DNA of 64,000 bases from the NCBI RefSeq assembly GCF_024281235.1, contig NZ_JAHWXY010000002.1:1-64000 (forward strand), given 5' to 3'. The translations under genes were made by a program, and so were the position numbers. Source of the DNA: Shinella daejeonensis. GTDB taxonomy: Bacteria; Pseudomonadota; Alphaproteobacteria; Rhizobiales; Rhizobiaceae. The notes under the pieces are model-generated. The model saw only the letters and a program-made list of their open reading frames with translations. It was not told the DNA's origin and did not search any database. Positions within the stretch are counted from its first letter, which is position 1; each line of letters opens with the position of its first letter. Of the stretch, positions 61,777 through 64,000 are shown piece by piece.

Positions 61777-64000
61777 ATGGCCCGCTTTTTTATCGACCGC
61801 CCCATCTTCGCATGGGTTATCGCGATCATCATCATGGGGCTGGGTGTTCTGTCGATCACCCGCCTGCCGGTCTCGCAATATCCCTCCATCGCCGGTCCCT
61901 CGATCGTCATCGGGGCGACCTATCCCGGCGCATCGGCGGAAACCGTTGCGGACACGGTCGTCCAGATCGTCGAGAAGGAGATGACCGGCCTCGACGGGCT
62001 GCGCTACATCGACTCGTCGACGACGTCGACCGGACGCGCGACCGTGACGCTGACCTTCGCCATCGGCACCGATCCCGACATCGCGCAGGTGCAAGTGCAG
62101 AACAAGCTGGCGCAGGCCGAAGCAAGCCTTCCCGCGGATGTGACCCGGCAGGGTGTGACGGTCGAGAAATCCGCGACCGGCTTTCTCATGGTCATCGGCC
62201 TCGTCTCCGACGACGGCGCGCGCAGCAATATCGATCTGGCCGATTATCTGAGTTCGTACATGGTCGAGCCGGTTTCGCGGCTTACCGGCGTCGGTAAGGT
62301 CGAGGTGTTCGGATCCGAATACTCCATGCGGATCTGGCTCGACCCGCTGAAACTGAAATATTACGACCTTTCTCCCAGTGTCGTCGTCAACGCGATCTCC
62401 GCGCAGAACGCCCAGATTTCGGCCGGCTCCTTCGGCGCTATGCCCGCGCCTCCCGGCCAGCTTCTGAACGCGACGATCACCGCCCAATCCCTGCTCAAGA
62501 CGCCGGAGGATTTCGAAAGCATCGTGCTGCGCGCCGATACCGATGGCGGAATGGTTCTTCTGCGCGATGTGGCACGGGCCGAACTCGGCACGGAAAACTA
62601 CGAAATCTCGTCCTTCTTCAACGGCAAGCCTGCCTCAGGCATGGCCATTCAGCTCGCATCGGGCGCGAATGCGCTCGAAACCGCCAATCTCGTCAAGGCG
62701 AAGATCGAAGACCTGTCCGCAAGCTTTCCTGCCGGTATCAGCTACGTCGTTCCCTATGATACGACGCCCTTCGTGCTGCTGTCGATCGAGGCTGTTATCT
62801 ATACGCTGATCGAGGCCATCGTCCTGGTGTTCCTCGTCATGCTGGTCTTTCTGCATAATTTCCGGGCGACGCTTATTCCCACGCTTGCGGTTCCCGTCGT
62901 CCTTCTGGGCACGTTCGGGATCATGGCGGCGCTTGGTTTCTCGATCAATACGCTGACGATGCTCGCCATGGTGCTGGCGATCGGCCTCTTGGTCGATGAC
63001 GCGATCGTCGTCGTCGAGAATGTCGAGCGGATCATGCAGGAGGAGCATCTCAGTCCGGTCGAGGCGACGCGCAAGTCGATGGACGAGATCTCCGGCGCGC
63101 TGGTGGGCATCGGCATCGTGGTTTCGGCGGTTTTCGTACCCATGGCCTTCTTCGGCGGCTCGACCGGCGAAATGTACAAGCAGTTCGCCGTCACCATCGT
63201 CTCGGCCATGGGGCTTTCCGTTCTTGTCGCGCTGATCTTCACCCCGGCGCTTTGCGCAACCATGTTGAAGCCGCATTCTCACGCGCCGCGCAAGGGCATG
63301 CTGGCGCGGCTGGGCGGCGCGTTCAGCGCCGGCTTCGAATCGCGCTTCGGTCGTATCGTCGAGAGCTATGGCGGATTGGTCCGGCGCGTGACGGCAGGGC
63401 CGCTGCGGATGCTTGTCGTTTACGGCCTGATCGTTGCGGGCATGCTGGCGCTTTATCAGAGCACGCCGACGTCGTTCCTGCCGGACGAAGACCAGGGGGC
63501 GCTGCTGACGATCGTACAGTTGCCTTCCGGCGCGACGGCGGAACAAACGCGCGAGGTGCTGAAACAGGTCGAGGCCTATTACACCACGGCCGAAGCCCGC
63601 AATGTCGAATCCGTCTTCTCCGTCCTGGGCTTCTCGTTTTCCGGGCAGGGCCAGAACATGGCGATGATGTTCGTCAAGCTGAAGGATTGGGGATTGCGGA
63701 CCGCGCCGGAGGATTCCGCCGAAGCCATTGCCGAACGCGCCTTCGGGCCGCTGATGGGGGGCATCAAGGAGGCCATCGTCGTGCCCATCGTGCCGCCCGC
63801 CGTCATGGAGCTTGGCACCTCGAACGGCTTTACGGCCTATCTTCAGGCAAATACCGGCCAGAGCCATGAAGAACTGCTTGCGGCCCGTAATATGCTTCTG
63901 GGGCTTGCCGCACAGGACTCCCGCCTGACCGGCGTGCGCCCGAGCGGCGTCGAGGACGCGTCGCAGTTCCGCATCAATATCGACTGGGCGAAAGCCGGGG
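61777..64000 (+). CDS. RND multidrug efflux transporter permease (AcrB/MexB-like), 3' part missing
   Basis: 741 codons are present of an expected ~1040; the frame is open at the window end. Start MARFFIDRPIFAWVIAIIIM, ISRLPVSQYPSIAGP-type entry, and the proton relay aspartates in LAIGLLVDDAIVVVENVERI. The periplasmic pore region is present and ends during the second half. Three bases after the adaptor stop, so co-translated. Substrates unknown; HAE1 family. Confidence 0.95.
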   Translation, partial: MARFFIDRPIFAWVIAIIIMGLGVLSITRLPVSQYPSIAGPSIVIGATYPGASAETVADTVVQIVEKEMTGLDGLRYIDSSTTSTGRATVTLTFAIGTDPDIAQVQVQNKLAQAEASLPADVTRQGVTVEKSATGFLMVIGLVSDDGARSNIDLADYLSSYMVEPVSRLTGVGKVEVFGSEYSMRIWLDPLKLKYYDLSPSVVVNAISAQNAQISAGSFGAMPAPPGQLLNATITAQSLLKTPEDFESIVLRADTDGGMVLLRDVARAELGTENYEISSFFNGKPASGMAIQLASGANALETANLVKAKIEDLSASFPAGISYVVPYDTTPFVLLSIEAVIYTLIEAIVLVFLVMLVFLHNFRATLIPTLAVPVVLLGTFGIMAALGFSINTLTMLAMVLAIGLLVDDAIVVVENVERIMQEEHLSPVEATRKSMDEISGALVGIGIVVSAVFVPMAFFGGSTGEMYKQFAVTIVSAMGLSVLVALIFTPALCATMLKPHSHAPRKGMLARLGGAFSAGFESRFGRIVESYGGLVRRVTAGPLRMLVVYGLIVAGMLALYQSTPTSFLPDEDQGALLTIVQLPSGATAEQTREVLKQVEAYYTTAEARNVESVFSVLGFSFSGQGQNMAMMFVKLKDWGLRTAPEDSAEAIAERAFGPLMGGIKEAIVVPIVPPAVMELGTSNGFTAYLQANTGQSHEELLAARNMLLGLAAQDSRLTGVRPSGVEDASQFRINIDWAKAG

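Noticed and set aside
1-64000. CRISPR array, tRNA or rRNA genes
   Set aside because: No regularly spaced repeats and no cloverleaf or rRNA-like segment were noticed in reading the window.

Overview
The window is high-GC DNA from an alphaproteobacterium, most likely Rhizobiaceae (the Rhizobium/Ensifer/Shinella/Agrobacterium group). The evidence is a fixNOQP-fixGHI-type cbb3 oxidase cluster, a rhizopine/inositol gene region with MocA-, MocB-, IolD- and IolE-like proteins, a rhizobial palindromic intergenic repeat at 35766-35869, and a TPP riboswitch. No rRNA, tRNA or CRISPR array was seen. The genus cannot be fixed from the sequence alone.

Layout. (1) 1-3900: mobile-element scrap. A TniB C-terminus and an intact TniQ are followed by short broken pieces of Mu-like phage genes (head protease, virion morphogenesis, portal fused to a PBECR2-like nuclease domain) and of a probable conjugative coupling protein. 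(2) 3914-10849: a lipoprotein L,D-transpeptidase, then a LysR-linked oxidoreductase set (old yellow enzyme, arginase-like hydrolase, two LLM flavin enzymes, a carboxymuconolactone-decarboxylase-like protein) and a DUF983 protein. (3) 11674-19542: the cbb3 cytochrome oxidase operon ccoNOQP-ccoGHI with a truncated ccoS. (4) 19572-22994: a MetF-like protein divergent from a MocR-type regulator and a nitrilase. (5) 23259-48617: a 25-kb cyclitol/sugar catabolic island. It has three periplasmic sugar-binding proteins, two ribose-type ABC transporters, six Gfo/Idh/MocA dehydrogenases, two xylose-isomerase-like TIM-barrel proteins, IolD, an SDR, an aldehyde dehydrogenase, an HpcH-type aldolase, a 2-hydroxyacid dehydrogenase, and RpiR and LacI regulators. 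(6) 48767-54061: a betaine-like region with a ProX-type binding protein, a P5C reductase, a TetR regulator, an N-methylproline-demethylase-like flavoenzyme and a DddQ-like DMSP-lyase cupin. (7) 54076-58222: a thiamine salvage operon (thiXY-like, thiM, thiE, thiD) under a TPP riboswitch. (8) 58293-64000: AzlCD, an IclR regulator, and an RND efflux pump cut by the window end.

How it fits together. The island in (5) looks co-regulated: a palindrome GCAA-N6-TTGC, or a one-mismatch version, occurs in the intergenic regions before the rhizopine-binding protein, the first MocA operon, the aldehyde dehydrogenase/ABC operon, the iolG/gfo divergent pair, iolD, and the lacI/ABC divergent pair. iolB, iolC and a classical iolA are not in the window, so the island either complements an iol set elsewhere or encodes a non-standard route for cyclitols or oxidised glycosides. 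The operon in (6), pairing a betaine N-demethylase homolog with a DddQ-like cupin that keeps all five active-site residues, is the second most interesting unit.
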